A stretch of DNA of 64,000 nt, taken from the NCBI GenBank assembly GCA_949752745.1, contig OX457031.1, positions 25,062,081 to 25,126,080 on the forward strand, read 5' to 3'. A program made the translations under genes and the position numbers. The notes below the pieces were generated by a model, which saw nothing but the letters and a program-made list of their open reading frames with translations, did not search any database and was not told the DNA's origin. Position 1 is the first letter of the stretch. Each line of letters begins with the position of its first letter. Shown here piece after piece: positions 13,013 through 26,170 of this stretch. The DNA is from Protula sp. h YS-2021 (Eukaryota > Annelida > Polychaeta > Sabellida > Serpulidae).

Positions 13013-16000
13013 ATGGGAAACACGATTTCTGCGAAAGATGAGCACAACATTGGATATCAAGCTGATACAGCTCTGGAGCAAGATGCGCCAACAAAAGAGC
13101 ACGAAAAGCATATAAAACACATGAGCAAAGGTAAGCTTGTAACTTCCGAGTGAAATAGACAAAGCTCTTGTGATAAAACATAAAAGCGATGAAAATTGTG
13201 GCCCCAAAGACTAATTTACCCCAATTGCAAATTATAAAATTTGGTATTCAGATCATTTTTGCAAGTGCATTTTTACACCCATCCATCCGCCAAATAAAAA
13301 GCAAATACGAATTAGTGTTTGCAGAAGACGTTCGAATATTTCTTTAATAAGAGTATACTACGTAATACGTTTAAGAACGCACACATAAACGATAAATTTT
13401 GTCAGAGGAGCCACTCTGTGCTCCCGAATCCATCAACTACAAAAAACGGCGAGTGTTTCTAACATTGGCTAATTTCAGTGAATAATGGAGCTCAACATGA
13501 AGGGGAGGTGAGTTCTGTTTCAGAACTTTCTGCCGGCTTTGCAAGAAGGAAGAGCCTACCTAATCCGTTGTTATTAGATTATAAAAAAGAAATACAAAGC
13601 CAGAAGAAACTGACAAAAAATGATGAAAGAGTTGCAAGTAATAATGAAGAAAGGTAACTGATTGAACTGTAATACTTTGTACAATAGAGAATTATAAGTT
13701 AGCAAGATGTTAAAGTAACAATAAATTCTGCAGAAAATTTTACAACAGACTTCAATGCAACATCTTCTAAAATCCCGTATAGAGAAAGTGATAAATATAC
13801 TCTCTAGACGTATGTGACATACAACAGCCAGATTCTCAGGAAGGCCGTAAGAACTCTAGCGACGAAGCGCTTTATGAATTATAGCAACAAGCAACATAAT
13901 ATAGGAAACCAATTTCACAGAAAGGAGATTTAGACAATTTGACGTCGTTTTTATGTTAATATATTTAAATATTGATAGATCATATTCAGCGAAACTTTAT
14001 ATTAGATTAACTCTGTTAAATTTGTTGAAAACCATTAGGTTTACATTTTAGAATAATGATCATGATGTATTTAAATATTGCAGTGAGGAGAAGATACAAG
14101 ACAGAGGGTGGGCCTGGGTAATTTTATTCGCGGTCTTCGTGGATACTACTCTCTCGGGTGTAATATACTGCAGTGGGATATTCAACGTGGTGTTCCTAAA
14201 TGAGTATGGCAAGAGCAAGGCTCTTACAGCATGGTGCGGAGCAATTCAAATCAGTTTGTTACATGCTGGAGGTGAGAAGTCTTGTGTTGATGAAACTCCC
14301 CATACAAAAAAATTTTTAACCCGAGACAGATTTAAGACTAAATTGAGACTAACTCGATCTGTTCAGGTCTCACATTCCTATCTAGAAATTAAAATTTTGT
14401 ATTTTTGACACATCCACGATTGGAGTTTGAACATTTTTTTTTTCAAATAAAAAGTCAATTAAAATCAGTGACCTATATACGTATAGTGATAGAATGTTTA
14501 CCCCTTCCTACTAACTGGAGGTACTATGTCCTTGCTAGGGGACACGGTTGCACAAGGAAGGCAGAGTTCAGCCGGTTAGGTACTTTGGTGGGTGACCGCG
14601 GATCGATGTAGACTTAAATTAATTTAGACTAGGATTGTAGTTCCTCATATATTTTTTTTAATCGATTTTGCAACTCAAGGCGTATTTGAGATGACATTCT
14701 TAAATTTATTCGAAAATTGAAATATTTGAAATGTACTCTAGCAGGTGGAAACTTTAAGAAATTAGTCATAAAGCACTTGTTGGTCTGATCTTCGGGTCAC
14801 TTGAGTATTTTGGAACAGAATGTCTTCAATTCTATAAGTTTACTTCTTATATTTTCCTAATTTATTTTATCATTTCGGCCACGTAACTGAAGTAATTTTA
14901 GCACTGGTTCAAAATTGTTGAATTGCGAATATTGTATATAATCAATAACTTATTTTCAGGAATTATTGCCTCCACAATATCAAGTCATGTCGGCCCAAGA
15001 GTAACAGTTCTAATTGGTGGTGCTCTTGTCTCTCTTGGGTTCTTTGGTTGTTTTTTCGTGACGTCATTCGTCGGGGTTTTTCTTTGTTATGGTGTAATGG
15101 CAGGTAGGAAGATACAATTGGATGTAACTTGAATAAATAAATACACATTATATGTGCAAGGCATACTCTATGTCATTAATAAGCACACAGTAAACACATA
15201 ATATATATTGTACTTCACTTGATACACGAGCAATTTAACAGTTAAAATCGCTTAATTGCATATGGGTTAAATATACCAATCAATTAATTTGTTAAATTTT
15301 GAAATCACAAACCAAGCACTTTAGGATTAAACAATGAAACGATGTGGTAGCATATCAGTTAATTACCTGCTAATCGCACTTATTAAACAAAACAAAAACG
15401 GATAAAACAATGCTTGATTGAATAATTTTTCTAAAATCACGGCACATAATGGGTAGAGCAATAACCCAATTCATCTGTAGAAGCACTGAATAATACGTGT
15501 TAACTGTTTACCAGAGAAACATACATGCGTTTTATAATAAAAAAATAAAAAAGCTGTTAATAAGCTAAAAAAATTAAAAAGGTCTACTGTCTTTATTGTT
15601 TAATCATATTACTTACAATGCTGTGTATTGTAAATTACAATACATAAAATGCTGCAGAGACTTTTGTGCATAAAAATTTGCCGGTTCTGTTCAAAAAATC
15701 ATTATTATTGATTTATTTCATTAAGTTATTAGTGGAGGATCTCAAACCGTGATGAAAATGAATCACTTCATGTAAAACCATAAACTGAAATAACAGTTAT
15801 AACGGCTTCTAGACGTTTCGGCCCAAAACCATTTCGGCCCATAGACGTTTCGGCTCGGTCCGAAATGGCAGACCTTTTCGGCCCAAGACGTTTTGTCCCA
15901 CATTTGAAGTGCCAAGACATTTCGGCCCACTTTTTTCTCCCAAGACTTTTCGGCCCACTAAAAAGCTATCACTTAGAAAGGGTTGAAGATTGAGGCTCGT

Positions 16001-19000
16001 GTATTCATAAGTTATTTCAAGACAGCTGTGAAATTTTATTCTTCTAACCGACTCCAGGGTCTGATGGCTTTCAACAATTATTTGCTGATCATCTCTGGTG
16101 TGTGTTGGATTATTTTTCCATTGCAATTCCAAGTGCATTTCCTACACCTTCTCTGGTATGTGATGGATTAATAGTTAATTAACTGACGATATATGATGTG
16201 CTTTTCTGGGATTGCAATTTCTAACTCCTGAACTGTAATCATCTGCAGAGGATTATGAGCTGATTTACCGACTTAACACGACATATGATTAATGGTTTTG
16301 TTGATTGCACTTCGTAAATTCAAATCCACACACAATCAATTAGATGATTCTCGACTTGATGAGCAGGCTACATATGGGTTTGTCCGTTGAAACGGAATTT
16401 GTGCGACATAGGCCCCCCCCCATCCTCTACTAAATAACTAGGAGGGCCATAACCGCATTCCCTGCAAGCCATAAGAGACGCGTACGGAACGATTTCGAAG
16501 TATTTTGCAATTGATCAAATCTTCACGAGCCTGCCTATGGCGTTTCGCGTTAATTACAGTTAAATATAATTAATATAATTCCTGTATGCTTATGTAGGTG
16601 TTTCAGGTTTTCATAAGTTGAACATTGCAATCGTTAAAGAAAAAGCAGTATAAGCAAACTGAGATATTACATAACATACGATTTAAATTCAGATAGGAAT
16701 AGCTACAGTTTCGATTTTTAACAAACTGCACTTCCAATGGCTTTGGAATTATGCATTAACTGAATGTGTAACACAAAATCAAAACCTCTGTATAATGATA
16801 GTTTAGTGGGGCGAAGCGTCTTGGACCGAAAAGTCTTGGGGTGCAAGTTTAGTTAAAAATCAGTGGGCCGAAACGTCTTGGGCTGAAAAGACGTGGGCCG
16901 AAAAGTCTTGGGCCGAATCGTCTATGGGAGTGGGCCCAAATGGTTTTGGACCGACACGTCTTGTTTGCGTTAAATCATATCAATGCAAAACATATTAATT
17001 AAACAATGACAGATAGTCCTTACATAACTAAAAAATTAAATTTCTACTTATAAGGAAGCATGAAAACGTAAACGAAAATAGCAACTTACAAGAATGTCCG
17101 TTGGCATTGTCCCAGCCGTAAAAGCGAAGACATTACAAATGTGAAAGAAGAAACTGTCCAAAGGTGACAGAATTGCGAATTGGCAGAAACCGTCGTGGGC
17201 AACATTGCTATCAAAAGTAATCGGGCAGGGTTTGTGGGACGAACAACAGTGTTTGTGTTTTTCTTTTATCTACCCATTTATTTGGCTAATTGAAGTCGAA
17301 CCAAAATAAAAATACACTAAAAATCTATTTGAGATCAGGAAAGGGATGGAAAGGATGGGGATACGAGAGGAAGGGAAAGAGAGACGAAAAGAAAGAAAAG
17401 AGATTGTTTATATACTGGTTTGTTCATATAATTTGCTCAAATCCGTCTGCAATGTGCGCATATATAGACATTACTGATTATTTTAAATTCGGGATGATTA
17501 TAAATTAGCATATAGACCTCACAATTCTAAACCACAAACATTAATTAATGTAGCATGGACCCTTATTTGCTTCTGTTGCTAAACAAATTACAAACGGACC
17601 AACATATTTTATTAAAACACTTTTCATAAAGCTTTTTAAAATGATTACTGCAGGTTTAGGTCTAGCATTTGTTTACACGCCTGGAGTGATCATCGTGGGA
17701 TTTTATTTCAATAAATACAGAAATTTCGCTTTCGGAATTGCAACGACGGGTGTTGGTTTTGGCACTATGGTTATAGCCCCATTAACAGAATATCTGATTG
17801 AGATGTATAGCTGGAAGGGTGCAACTCTTATATTATCTGCCATATTTGCGAATTGTTTTGTCATTGGAGGCTTGATGCGATCTCCGAATGTGACCAAAAC
17901 AAACAAGAAAATACTCTCTACAAATAAAAAGAATGGCATGCAAAATGTAACCATACTCAGATACAAAAAAAGTAACTCAGCGATAACATCGTCCAGCATT
18001 GAGTCCATTCCAGAGAGGGCTGTTGGTGTTGCTAAGCCGTGCAAAATAACGGCACCGAGGACCACCGAGTCATCGTCGTCTATGTCTTCACAAATGAAGA
18101 ATGTAAATGATGTATTGCCTAAGCCTTTCAATGAAGATGTCACGAGTGGTGAGGCGAGTGAGGAGAAAAATGACAAGAATTCTTCGGCGGGACGATGGTA
18201 TTGTAATGGATGGTATATTGCCTACGTAGTTAGTCTATTCTTTGCAGAGATGGGAATAAGCTGTGTTTATGTACATTTTCCCGCTTATGCCATTACAAAA
18301 GGCACCACCCAAAAGTTATCATCCATCTTGATTTTAATAATGGGCTCGGCAAGTATTCTTGGACGATTTGGATCAGGTGTACTTACTAACAAAAGGCCTG
18401 GCACCGTACCAGCCGCCTATATAAGTTCTTGTATACTCGCTGGGATAATTAGCCTATTCGGGCCTCTCATATGTTTTTCGTTTAAAGGACAGGCTATCTT
18501 CGGCTCACTTTTTGCATGTATAGCTAACTGTTACAACGCATTGATGGCACCTATGTGTATCCATACAGTAGGATTGGCAAATCTCAACTTTGCTTATGGT
18601 ATTGCCATTTTCACTTCTGGCGTTGGTTCCCTGACAGGTCCTCCGATTGCAGGTGTGCTAAACAGTTTAACAATTTTAAGAAGCAATATCATAAATATCA
18701 GAGAGGCTACCTTTGCAAAAAATTTCTTTAAAAAAAAATTTGGAGAATTATATTTAAATTGACTGTTTACTTCGCTGAGTCATTCAGAGATAACATATTG
18801 CGTGGTCTCGTAAGATATTGCGTCAGTTGTAAAACACATTAGTGTAACAGTTATCTTGTCTAAAGGTAGTACTCGAAGCGTTAAAATATTATTGCGTATC
18901 CTCGTTTTTGCTTTATCATTTAGAAAATTGATTTTAAAGAGTTGTCTTTATAAAATTAGAATACCCGAGTGTTCCAGGCAACTGATATTTGAATTCTCCG

Positions 19001-19421
19001 TTTCTGGTTGTACCATTGTTTTTTTTTTTGTTTTAGGTTGGTTGTATGACGTCAGCAGGTCATATACATACACATTTTACCTTTCTGGTATATTTATTAC
19101 ACAATATTCAGTGTAAAAGTTTATAATGTAAGATCTTATTAAGCCTGTTAGAACTAAGTTAGGAAAAGAAACTATTAACTGATCTATAACTTTGTAAATT
19201 AAACAAGAAAATGAAACTAATATATTCTTTCTTTTCCAGTATATTAAGCTTCAATCTTTAACCGTTTTTCTCAGATAAGTTGTTTATTTGACTCTGAAAC
19301 TGTGATTGGTTTAAAAGGCGTGTGTTACCTGGCGAGCGGACTGATCGTCCTGATTGGTGGTGCTGTCACGGGTTGGCAAAGACAAAACGAGAAGAAAGTA
19401 AACAGCAAATCACAGCTCTAA
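13013..19421 (+). CDS. Monocarboxylate transporter-like protein (SLC16 / major facilitator superfamily)
   Basis: This predicted plasma-membrane carrier is of the MCT family (proton-linked or orphan carriers for monocarboxylates and related substrates). Seven exons join in phase: 13013-13130, 13479-13653, 14084-14271, 14960-15103, 17654-18652, 19037-19087 and 19318-19421, giving 592 residues. The ATG at 13013 is preceded by an in-frame TAG at 13004-13006, which supports this start. Residues 1-100 form a hydrophilic N-terminus. The family signature before helix 1 reads DRGWAWVILFAVF (about residues 104-116). Helices fill exons 3-5, a Ser/Lys-rich central loop covers about residues 287-390, and helices 7-12 follow, with GRFGSG in helix 8 and GPPIAGWLYD before helix 11. 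The residue four before that helix-8 Arg is Ser, whereas lactate-type MCT1-4 have Asp there. An orphan-type substrate is therefore more likely than lactate; this is inference. The family call is strong; the paralogue is unknown. Confidence 0.93.
14553..14602 (+). repeat. Possible 5S rRNA-derived fragment in a transporter intron
   Basis: The stretch ending GGTACTTTGGTGGGTGACCGC resembles the 3' third of animal 5S rRNA (the region after the C box, TTAGTACTTGGATGGGTGACCGC in many species). The similarity fades on both sides, so it is not an intact 5S gene. A SINE with a 5S-derived head, or chance similarity, are the alternatives. Confidence 0.3.
15811..16963. repeat. Foldback element with TTCGGCCCAAGACG repeat arms in transporter intron 4
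   Basis: The left arm (about 15811-15959) is made of 5-7 imperfect copies of a motif like GACGTTTCGGCCCAA. The right arm (about 16806-16963) carries the complementary motif TTGGGCCGAAACGTC several times, so the arms are inverted. Outermost, AGACGTTTCGGCCCAAAACC pairs with a slightly diverged mirror copy on the right. The middle holds no coding sequence. It accounts for nearly half of the 2.5-kb intron between exons 14960-15103 and 17654-18652. Confidence 0.8.
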
Positions 19422-19632
19422 TGACATGGCTCAACTTTGTTCAATGGTTCAATTGTAATGTTTGCTTGCATAGTTTTTTGATAGAGGTGTGTATTTGTGC
19501 GATGTATTTTTTGCTGGGGGCAGGAAAGGGTGTCTGGATGAAATTAGCTTAGATGCTCTTTTTCCTCATTTATCAATATGAGGAATATATGTATATCGTC
19601 AGTATGTACGCTGAATGAATATATACCAGATA

Positions 19633-19638
19633 AATAAA
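19633..19638 (+). promoter_or_regulatory. Candidate polyadenylation signal of the transporter gene
   Basis: AATAAA occurs about 210 bases downstream of the TAA stop at 19419-19421, and no better-placed hexamer was noticed closer to the stop. It is only a candidate. Confidence 0.4.
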
Positions 19639-22600
19639 TAATAGTAGTAGTCACTGTTTTGGTGCGTTCCTTGAGTTTGAGGGTCTTCTTCAGACCTTAA
19701 CAAGGGAGCTCGGGCCTCAGATACCATGCTGTGGGCCCCAATGAAATCACATGGCCTCAAATTTCCTTAACCCTGCTAAAACGGCGTCAGTGACACATTA
19801 GATAACGTAAAATATCCTAACTTTTTGCACAGTAGTGCATCTATCACTCGGTGCATGCTATAATATATGAAGCACTGTTTTTACAGGAATTAATGGGACT
19901 ATGGGTCCAATTATTCAATTTTAGGCCCACAATATGCCATTTGAAGCCCATAGACCATATTTACCTATGAAAGTGTGCATGCACCCATTAACAAAATTCT
20001 TATAAAATCGTCAGGTTTTGACTAACACAGCAGTGTATAGTGTAATAGTGTAATAAATAAAACAGTGCAGATCAAAGTTGTAAATATTTAAAAGATTTTA
20101 AATAAAATGGCGGACATAGGGGGGGAGGCATATGATTAGAATCACGGGGTTTAATTGAACATACAAACTAGCAAAATCCACCAAGAAAATAAATATTAAT
20201 ATTGGATATATTCTTGTCTACAGATATTAATAATAGTTATTGTCTATACAAAACTGTGCCATTTAGCAAAACAAAAATATTGAATAACTTAACTTTTTGG
20301 CATTTTGTTATGACTCAGTAGCCATAGATATTATTAATATTCTTGCTATGGCTGTTGTTTTCATATTATATTATTTATTTATATAGTTCAACAGCCTTGC
20401 TTTTGCCGGTTAAAAAGCCCAAAGCGCTTTACATATCAGTCATAATGTTAGCAGGTGTTTATACTACGCGACCGTTTCCTGCCAATCACGTTGCTTCTAC
20501 ATGTGCGATGCCATTCTTTTGTGAATTTTACACGCCATGCAAAACAGGCCAAAAAATTCGCCAAAATGTGGTCACCTGTTTGATTAAGTCGACGGGAATT
20601 CACTGGCAACAGCGGAGGGATTGAACAAGTCAACGAAGACGGACATAAGTGCAGAATTTGCTTTGATACTCTTCATAATTCACTACAATAAAAGCATTTA
20701 TTTATTTTATTTTAACCTTTTTTACACATACTATTACCCCCAACAACCAAGGCCTCTTTACCATCATGGCGGCAATTTCACCTATAGCCAATGGACATCT
20801 ATTATTATACAAATTTTCTGTTTTGGTCAATGGTTTCACTAAAACATATCTATCTCACTGCAAACTGTGTATGGAAGTTTACGGTTTGCAATCGTTACAT
20901 TGGTTATGACACAGTTTATAAAGACATTAAAGTAAACAAAGTCACGAAGGTAACGAGTTACAGGGCAAACCACAGAGCACTGGTTGAAGGATCGAAACCA
21001 ACTCTATGTGCAATAACTACTAGATATTGAACATTCACATGTGTGGACGTTGATGTTAGTTTCAAAGCCAGTGAATGCTCGTTCGTTCGAAAAGCAGAGA
21101 TACTAAACTTAGAAAACCATACACGAAATACTAATACTCGACATAAGTACCCCATATAAATACCCACTGCAAATCATTACAAGATACATGTTCTGTTGCA
21201 TAAGTAACATCCCTGAATCATACACTTCATACCGTTCTTCGCGGCAGTTGATCACACTACATTTTGATTATACGTTCTCCCATTTTGTACAAATACATAA
21301 TCGTCCCGAGTCACTTCAGCACTAACTACAACCCTTTTATCATAAATGCTAATTGCAATTCACTGCTAATACTGTGACAATTGCTTAAGGAAGACAAAAC
21401 CTGCGTTTCGCCTAATATTGTACTGTAGATATCTATTACCCCGCATGCCAAGCAAGAACCTGCTGACCAACCCTCTCTAAACTTCGACACTAATGTTGTT
21501 TATTGCATGCATGGTCATCTTACTATGGAAGTCAAACAAGAACTATAGAAATCTACAATATGTCTAGGATTGTTGTATGCACCAGTTTAACTACTCACCT
21601 CCTCCCCACCTCCCCCCCCCCCAAATTATTCTTATACCGTAACTCTCCTACAGAAACTCAATTTTTTCATTTCACGCCAAGCCAATCTTTGACACTACAC
21701 TCTATAACATTTGCACCGTACGTTTAAAACTCAGCCCGCACCTTAAACCGACAACACTTTCCAGAACTAAAGCATATTATAAAGACATGGCTGAATTATT
21801 CCAATCAAGTTGCGATTTTTCAACCAGCTGGGCAATGATAACGACACATAATACGTCACACATGGAAAGTCCAGTAGTCTAGCTATTTTGCTTAGACGAG
21901 GCTCTTTCATTGTATAACCAATACATTATAAACACTCTTTTATTCAAAATAAGAATGTATCAAGCAAATAAAAACTTAGACATTTTTGTCCTGTGCGAAA
22001 TAGTCACTTTCGACTTAATGAGTTCTTTTTTTCTGTTATAGACTCAGTCCCACTGACATGTTTAATATGTACATAATATCGTAAAGTTTAACGGCCATTG
22101 GTTGACATCGGTCTATTCCGGAACAGCCCGAGTCGAAAGTGCCATATTTTCCCCAGGACAAAAAAATATGTACTTTCTTATTTGTTTGATATATTCTTGT
22201 TTTAAATAGTATACTGTTTATACTCAAAACATATGAGAAAAAGGCCAACTTATGATTTGGAAGATCTTTTTTTTCTAATATTTTGAATGATCACAATGGT
22301 ATGACATCACACGAGAAAGGTTGCATGGTAACAGTATTTCTAATCTTTCGATTAGATGCCCCCAACCACTCACGCTCTGATAATCTGTTCCTTACGATAT
22401 TTGGTATTTTTGTTCCAGGTGATGACTAAAACCAATCTCTCAGTTTTTAGCCTGAACAGAACAGGCTATCTATAGGTGAATCAATCAGGCAAACAATAGA
22501 TTTCTTGATGTCCAGACTGCCTGTAGATAGCATGGTTCTTGAGCTTGAATATAGAGTTAGCTTGAAACGCTTCAACTCGTGTCTTAACCACTTTTTTCTT

Positions 22601-23200
22601 ACAGTCGTGCTGTATGACCGTTTCATAAGTTTCTTTGATTAACTTTCGTGAGTAACTCTGTTCTATTAATCAAATTCCCTGTTGTATACCAAAATACATA
22701 TCTTGATTGCAATTGAAATCAGTACTTAATACTTTTCTGTTGCTAAATCTAATAGCACAAATGCCATTAGTTTTAGATTGCAATTGATAATCTCTAAGAT
22801 GTGAAAGTTGTAGGAGCTTTTCCAATAATTGCACTTAATAATTCAGTGCGCTTACGTTTATCCAAAGCACCTGCTTTTTTCAATCGAAAATGGCCCCTCA
22901 TATTCCTAGATTTTGTCCTGATATGCTGCTATGATCCCTTGGGGTCCGTTTGGAGATGGAAACTTTGAAGGTAACTGTAAACTTTATTGGCCGCCCAGAG
23001 TTTTGGTAGATCGGCTAGAGCCCTGATTAACCCCTTGGCCAAGGCGGAGTAGTAACAATGCCAAATCTAACCCTCAATAGTCTTCGCACCATGAATAGGT
23101 CAACACCATATAGTGTAAAATGGTTCTTAATGTGAATTTTATAACGTATAATTTCAATGTTGTGCAGTTAAATAAGTTGAAATTTGTTTTTTTTCTTTTG
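19639..23200. other. Intergenic stretch without recognised gene
   Basis: AT-rich sequence lies between the transporter and the DIRS-like remnant. It contains poly-C near 21612-21622 and a weak palindromic segment near 22440-22560. A short open frame at about 20343-20624 contains no domain I recognise and looks like part of a dispersed repeat. I find no supported exon on either strand. Confidence 0.5.
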
Positions 23201-24144
23201 TTTTAGAAAATGAATAACAGTGAATAGAATGTCATAATAGTCAGCTATAGCCTGGTCTTTTCTGGCTAACAACAGACAGCTCACGTACGGCCTGTAACAA
23301 ACAGGTGAACTATAATAGTAGAGAGAGGGAGGCTCTGAGGGTTAACTTGCGTCATTGGCAACACTGCTTAGGTCAAACCTCAATAACACATAAAAATGTG
23401 TTTTAATTCCTTAAAACGTCACTTTAATGTATTTTGGAGCTAATTTAACCCAGCAATGCTGCCGATGTTGATAGACGTAGAACCGGAGGTGGCTGTATTT
23501 CATCAGTTTCGTCTTGTCGCGCGAATTTATGTCATCTCCTGTAGGTGTGCACAGTAAACAAAACTGATCTGGATTAACATATTCGTAAGTTCCCAACGAA
23601 TCTGTCTCACTCTTTCACCCGCAATGCCCAACTAGTAGGCATTACGTATGCAAGTGGGAAGCGATGTGGTGCGAATCACCACATCCCCCCCTTTTCACCT
23701 GATTTTTCTAACCTCAACGTCCTAGTTAATCAGTGAAAGGGGAACGTTCTTTGAAGTGTAACTTAAATAGTCTGTTGATTCTGCACTATTGTTAACATAT
23801 CTAACACAACGTGACGTAACGGTGGAGCCAATTCTGGCGTGACGACGAGAGTTCGCGCCGCGAAACAGTCGATCGTCTGACGGGTAGAAAACTCAACTAA
23901 ACATTCATGAATACACAGTTGCTTGTAGTGTCTTAGTGCATTATGAATCTTTGAACCTTCTGTCAGTACACAATGTCCCCTGGCGTGGCAGCGCTGGAAT
24001 AACAAGTCCTAGTCAGAAGGTCACGAAATTACTGCCATCGGCTTGGGAGCTTGTTTCGCGCGGCCTTTTCTGGTGTAACGGTTCTTACGTCCGTTTCTAC
24101 CTGGCTTCCTGTTTTGATAGACAAGAGCGGACATAGTTTATTTA

Positions 24145-24576
24145 TTAGATGACATGATTTTTCCCCCGATACGAAAGGTCCCAATTTGTGTAGGGCCGAG
24201 GAGCAGTCGGAGGAAAAGTAATGTAAATAGTGGGAAATGAATGTAATGGGTGTCCCCATGAACCTGCCAGGACAAGTTCTGCTAACGAAGCCCCTTTACA
24301 AAAAGCCAGCGAGTTAGCAACATGACGTAGTCGCTGAGCTTTCACACTGAGGGTTTGCAGTTTGGCCGGGTCTGGGCCAGACTTCTGATATGCCATGACG
24401 ATGGTGTTTTTAATGTAATTAGAGACAGTCTGTTTTCCCACCTCTTTAGATCGCCCTGCAACGTATAGTACCGTCCCTTTGTGTAGTTGTACAGCAGTGA
24501 GCAGGCGTGCTAGACAACCCACATCTCTAACGTTTATGTGCGTTTCGATTAGGTTGTCGCCACACAGCCTTGACAA
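24145..24576 (-). pseudogene. DIRS-like tyrosine recombinase fragment
   Basis: The 143-codon frame reads like the C-terminal half of a tyrosine recombinase of DIRS-type retrotransposons. It has an Arg-containing stretch (RLRHVANSLAFCKGASL), then AGSWGHPLHSFPTIY, which matches the family layout H-x-x-R ... A-G-W/H ... Y. The usual His of the HxxR box is Gln here (QRLR) and no upstream catalytic Arg block is visible, so activity is doubtful. A gag-like remnant lies directly upstream; the reverse transcriptase and RNase H expected between them are missing. The assignment rests on motif similarity only. Confidence 0.55.
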
Positions 24577-24671
24577 GAGTGGTTGAGTGAGCCGCTTGCT
24601 GCGATCCGCACAGTAAGTAGTTGCTACCTGCTCTGGCTGGCACCACGTGGCTTGGGCCGCTCATCCTGGTG

Positions 24672-25113
24672 CTATTTCCTTGCCTGGGACCGTTGCCGCT
24701 TGCCCTGAGGTACCGATCGCTCAATTTGCTTGCCAGCTGCTGTTGGTTTCCCCCTCTGTTGGCGTATGGCCTGTTGCATGAACTTGTCTTTGAGGTATTC
24801 TTTGAATTCATTCGTCAGGCGAGCCACGGCGTCGGTTGGAAACAGCTCCGTTTGTCCCGCGACGGGTTGTCCTCGCAGCGCCGCGTTGTCCTCCACTGGC
24901 AACAGGGAGTGGTGGAGTAATGCTTCTCGTCGTAACCCGACCATTGCCCTCACTGTTTCGCTCTGTACATGAGCTATATTGCATGAGGCGCGTGCGATGG
25001 TGAATAAGATTTTCCACAATCGTGATATCATCGGCAACTATAGCTTGCATGACGATATCTCGCAGCGCCACCAGGCCAACGTCTTGGAAAGATAAAATGT
25101 TCTGCGGGTCCAT
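24672..25113 (-). pseudogene. DIRS-like gag remnant, frameshifted
   Basis: Two overlapping frames (25113-24808 and 25037-24672) look like one broken protein. The first supplies an N-terminus with MDPQNILSFQDVGLVALRDI; the second continues through DAVARLTNEFKEYLKDKFMQ into a basic, Gln/Lys/Arg-rich tail. Such basic ORFs upstream of a recombinase are typical of DIRS gag-like products. This stretch is GC-richer than its surroundings, which also suggests an inserted element. I do not know the exact family. Confidence 0.4.
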
Positions 25114-25444
25114 TCTTCAAATTCCCGGGTGTTTGCGCCGACTCATGGCACATCTGTGCCTTGTGGCCTCGCTGTCTCTATGGCTAGCGTTGTTCCAGTG
25201 GCTGGAGCGCCGTCATAGGTAGGAACTAGTCGTTGGTGATATAAGGCTCTGTCTTTACGTCAAGCAAACAACATGTAGAAATCGTATAATAGGCATGGTT
25301 GCGTTGCAAAATTTTCTCGCGTGATCTTCTGTTCTCTTGTTGAAAATTTGCTTGACGCAATCTGATGCGAACCTGAGGTGGCGTCCCGTGACAGCAGACT
25401 CCAGTGGTTCTAGTTGAGCTCCGCTTTTGTCATGAGCTCTGCAG

Positions 25445-26170
25445 AAATTGAGAAGTTGCAGTGACATTTATTTCGTCATGTCAAAAAACTGTTGGTCGTG
25501 CGAAACTTGCTTGTCATGACAGAGGTAAGACAACTGTTCTGAAGAATCCCGGAAGGACATTTTGAATCGTATATTGTGCTAGGTCTTCGATAAAAAATCA
25601 TTCCGTCACTGCAGTCTGAAAATCCAGCATGTGATACCTGCAGTAAATGTTAGGGTGCAGTAAACCTATTTCGTCACAACAGAGCCCGTTGGTCGCGCGA
25701 AACTGGCTTGTCGTGACGAAAGAAGAAATGCTCTGCAGAACTCGAGAGGTTGTAGTGAACCTTATTTCGTCATGACAAAATACCCGTTGGTCGTGCGAAG
25801 CTTGCTTGCAATGACAAAGATAAGCCAACGGTTCTGCAGCATCCCAGAATGACATTTTGAATCGTATATTCTGCTAAAAGTTCGATAAAACAAAAATCAT
25901 CCAGGTGTATTACCCCTTACTGCAGTCTGAAATCCAGCATCTGACACATGCAGTAAGTTTCACGGTGCAGTGAAACTTGTTTCGCCACGACAGAGTTCAT
26001 TGGCTTGTCGTGACGAAAGAAATGCTCTTCAAAACTCGGGAGGTTGCAGTGACACTTATTTCGTCATGACAAATCACCCGTTGGTCGTGCGAAACTTCCT
26101 TGTCATGACAAAGATAAGCTTCAGTCGTCACAATGTTTGTTTCGTCATGACAAAAGTAAACAATAGTTCT
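25445..26170. repeat. Tandem repeat, ~300-bp units with GTCATGAC palindromes
   Basis: Roughly two and a half copies of a 300-310-bp unit are present. Each unit carries TTTCGTCATGACAAA, then GTTGGTCGTGCGAAACTTG, then CTTGTCATGACAAAG, and a half-unit variant with TCGTGACGAAAG. Between them lie shared sentences such as GACATTTTGAATCGTATATT. The plus-strand 133-codon frame starting at 25970 is made of this repeat and is not a gene. Confidence 0.75.

Noticed and set aside
17703..18176. 157-codon minus-strand frame
   Set aside because: It is the antisense of the large transporter exon.
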